Shown: in pieces, positions 5,144-5,881 of the stretch
How the letters are laid out: every line of letters begins with the position of its first letter
How positions within the stretch are numbered: position 1 is the stretch's first letter
Assembly (NCBI GenBank): GCA_020059785.1
Contig: JAGVBL010000038.1
Location: 1-5,881, forward strand
Length of the DNA stretch: 5,881 nucleotides
From: Ignavibacteriales bacterium
GTDB taxonomy: Bacteria > Bacteroidota > Ignavibacteria > Ignavibacteriales > Melioribacteraceae
Direction of reading: 5' to 3'
The notes under the pieces: model-generated
What the model was told of the DNA's origin: nothing
Databases searched by the model: none
What the model saw: only the letters and a program-made list of their open reading frames with translations
Program-made: the position numbers and the translations under genes

Positions 5144-5881
5144 TTACTCAATTATTTTTATTCGTGGGAAATTATACTTGTTCGGAAAAAGATCGTATTT
5201 AGGCGAACTGCCTCGATGAATTTTATGCCACTCTTCTAATACATATTTGTTAAACTTACTTTGAAACTGATTTTGAAGACGACGCTCAATAAATAAACCG
5301 GTAGTAACAATATATTCGTCGGGGAAGAAAGGCTCTCCATTGGCACAGTAATAACGATCACGGATTGTGTATTTAACCCTGCCTTCATAATAACCCTTGT
5401 ATAAATCTATTTCCCTATCAGCCATTACTGGGTCACAGTATGATAAGTTAAAGGGCATGTATTTATCATTATAAAGACCAACGGGCCCAAGCTGATTAAA
5501 AACACTTATTATTAGAAGGTGTACTACTCTGTTTGTTGTGTTTGTAAAACGAGCCGTATAAGCTATTGTATCACCAATTCTGTATTCTTGTTTATCCGTC
5601 CATCCTTCTACACGTACAATCTGTTTCATTTCTTTCGTTTTTATTTTGCCTTCGCTATCTACATCAAGAGTATCAAGTTTTATCTTCCCTCTAACAAGAA
5701 ATATCTTTGCTGAATCCATATCGTAATCATTTAGAAAATAAATAACCTTTGATTCACCGCTGTAGATAGTATCTCCCGGTTCATAACTGAATATGTAATT
5801 ACCACTGGAATCACTGCTTATTCCTCTGTTAAGCATTTCTATATAAATTAATGCATTACTATGCTCTGTTTGATTTTCAAG
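5144..5881 (-). CDS. Unrecognised, probably exported protein; 5' end beyond the window
   Basis: I do not recognise a named family. The frame is open from the right window edge to the TAA at 5144-5146, giving at least 245 residues; an ATG at 5836 exists, but the 15 codons before it are also open, so the true start is probably outside. Counting from that Met, the segment V-E-G-W-T-D-K-Q-E-Y-R-I-G-D-T-I (76-91) followed by a strand and F-T-N-T-T (97-101) is typical in style of bacterial immunoglobulin-like or beta-sandwich modules of surface proteins ('Y.xG D.I ... N.T'). An earlier Y-E-P-G-D-T-I (18-24) may belong to a preceding module. C124 and C154 could form a disulphide. The C-terminus is rich in aromatic and basic residues and has no obvious sorting domain or membrane anchor. 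It is followed after 20 bases by the small exported-looking gene, so an operon is likely. The extracellular location is inferred. Confidence 0.7.
   Translation of the reverse strand, partial: LENQTEHSNALIYIEMLNRGISSDSSGNYIFSYEPGDTIYSGESKVIYFLNDYDMDSAKIFLVRGKIKLDTLDVDSEGKIKTKEMKQIVRVEGWTDKQEYRIGDTIAYTARFTNTTNRVVHLLIISVFNQLGPVGLYNDKYMPFNLSYCDPVMADREIDLYKGYYEGRVKYTIRDRYYCANGEPFFPDEYIVTTGLFIERRLQNQFQSKFNKYVLEEWHKIHRGSSPKYDLFPNKYNFPRIKIIE

Noticed and set aside
5519..5713. Open + strand frame opposite the right-edge gene
   Set aside because: Cys/Tyr/Phe-rich antisense product of an AT-rich gene, without a ribosome site. The - strand frame is much longer and continuous to the edge.
1..5881. CRISPR arrays, tRNA or rRNA genes, insertion sequences, transposases, phage or defence genes
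   Set aside because: No regularly spaced repeats, cloverleaf-like segments, transposase motifs or terminal inverted repeats with target duplications were seen. The content looks like ordinary chromosomal genes.

Overview
The window is an AT-rich bacterial fragment with ATG-started, tightly packed genes and purine-rich ribosome binding sites. I would place it in the Bacteroidota/Ignavibacteriota (Chlorobi-type) neighbourhood. The reasons are a compact secreted M1 peptidase with a GMEH motif, signal peptides ending near Ala-Gln, AT-rich codon use and the general gene style. No rRNA or tRNA is present, so this placement is an inference.

Layout. Positions 1-215 are a non-coding leader with a small hairpin and an 11-base direct repeat. 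Five genes follow on the + strand: a secreted M1-family metallopeptidase (216-1838), a half-size TauE/SafE-type membrane protein (1899-2261), an EamA/DMT-type transporter that starts on TTG inside the end of the previous gene (2251-3171), a thioredoxin-fold protein with an expanded active-site loop (3267-3614), and a thioredoxin reductase-like flavoprotein (3643-4593). A 111-base convergent gap (4594-4704) holds a long imperfect hairpin. Two unrecognised genes lie on the - strand and probably form an operon read from the right edge: an exported-looking protein whose upstream end is cut by the window (5144-5881), then a small protein (4705-5061) whose signal peptide appears to be split off by a -1 frameshift (5059-5123).

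How the genes work together. The clearest functional unit is the thioredoxin-like/reductase pair. The small protein replaces the canonical Cys-Gly-Pro-Cys with a C-X6-C motif plus an extra adjacent cysteine. The reductase keeps the catalytic CATC but has lost all three arginines of the HRRxxxR motif that reads the 2'-phosphate of NADPH. Both deviations in adjacent genes point to a dedicated, non-canonical redox couple that probably uses NADH or another donor. The TauE-like and EamA-like genes are probably co-translated, but their substrates cannot be read from sequence. The peptidase probably acts outside the cytoplasm in peptide scavenging. The two - strand genes may encode cell-envelope proteins of unknown role.
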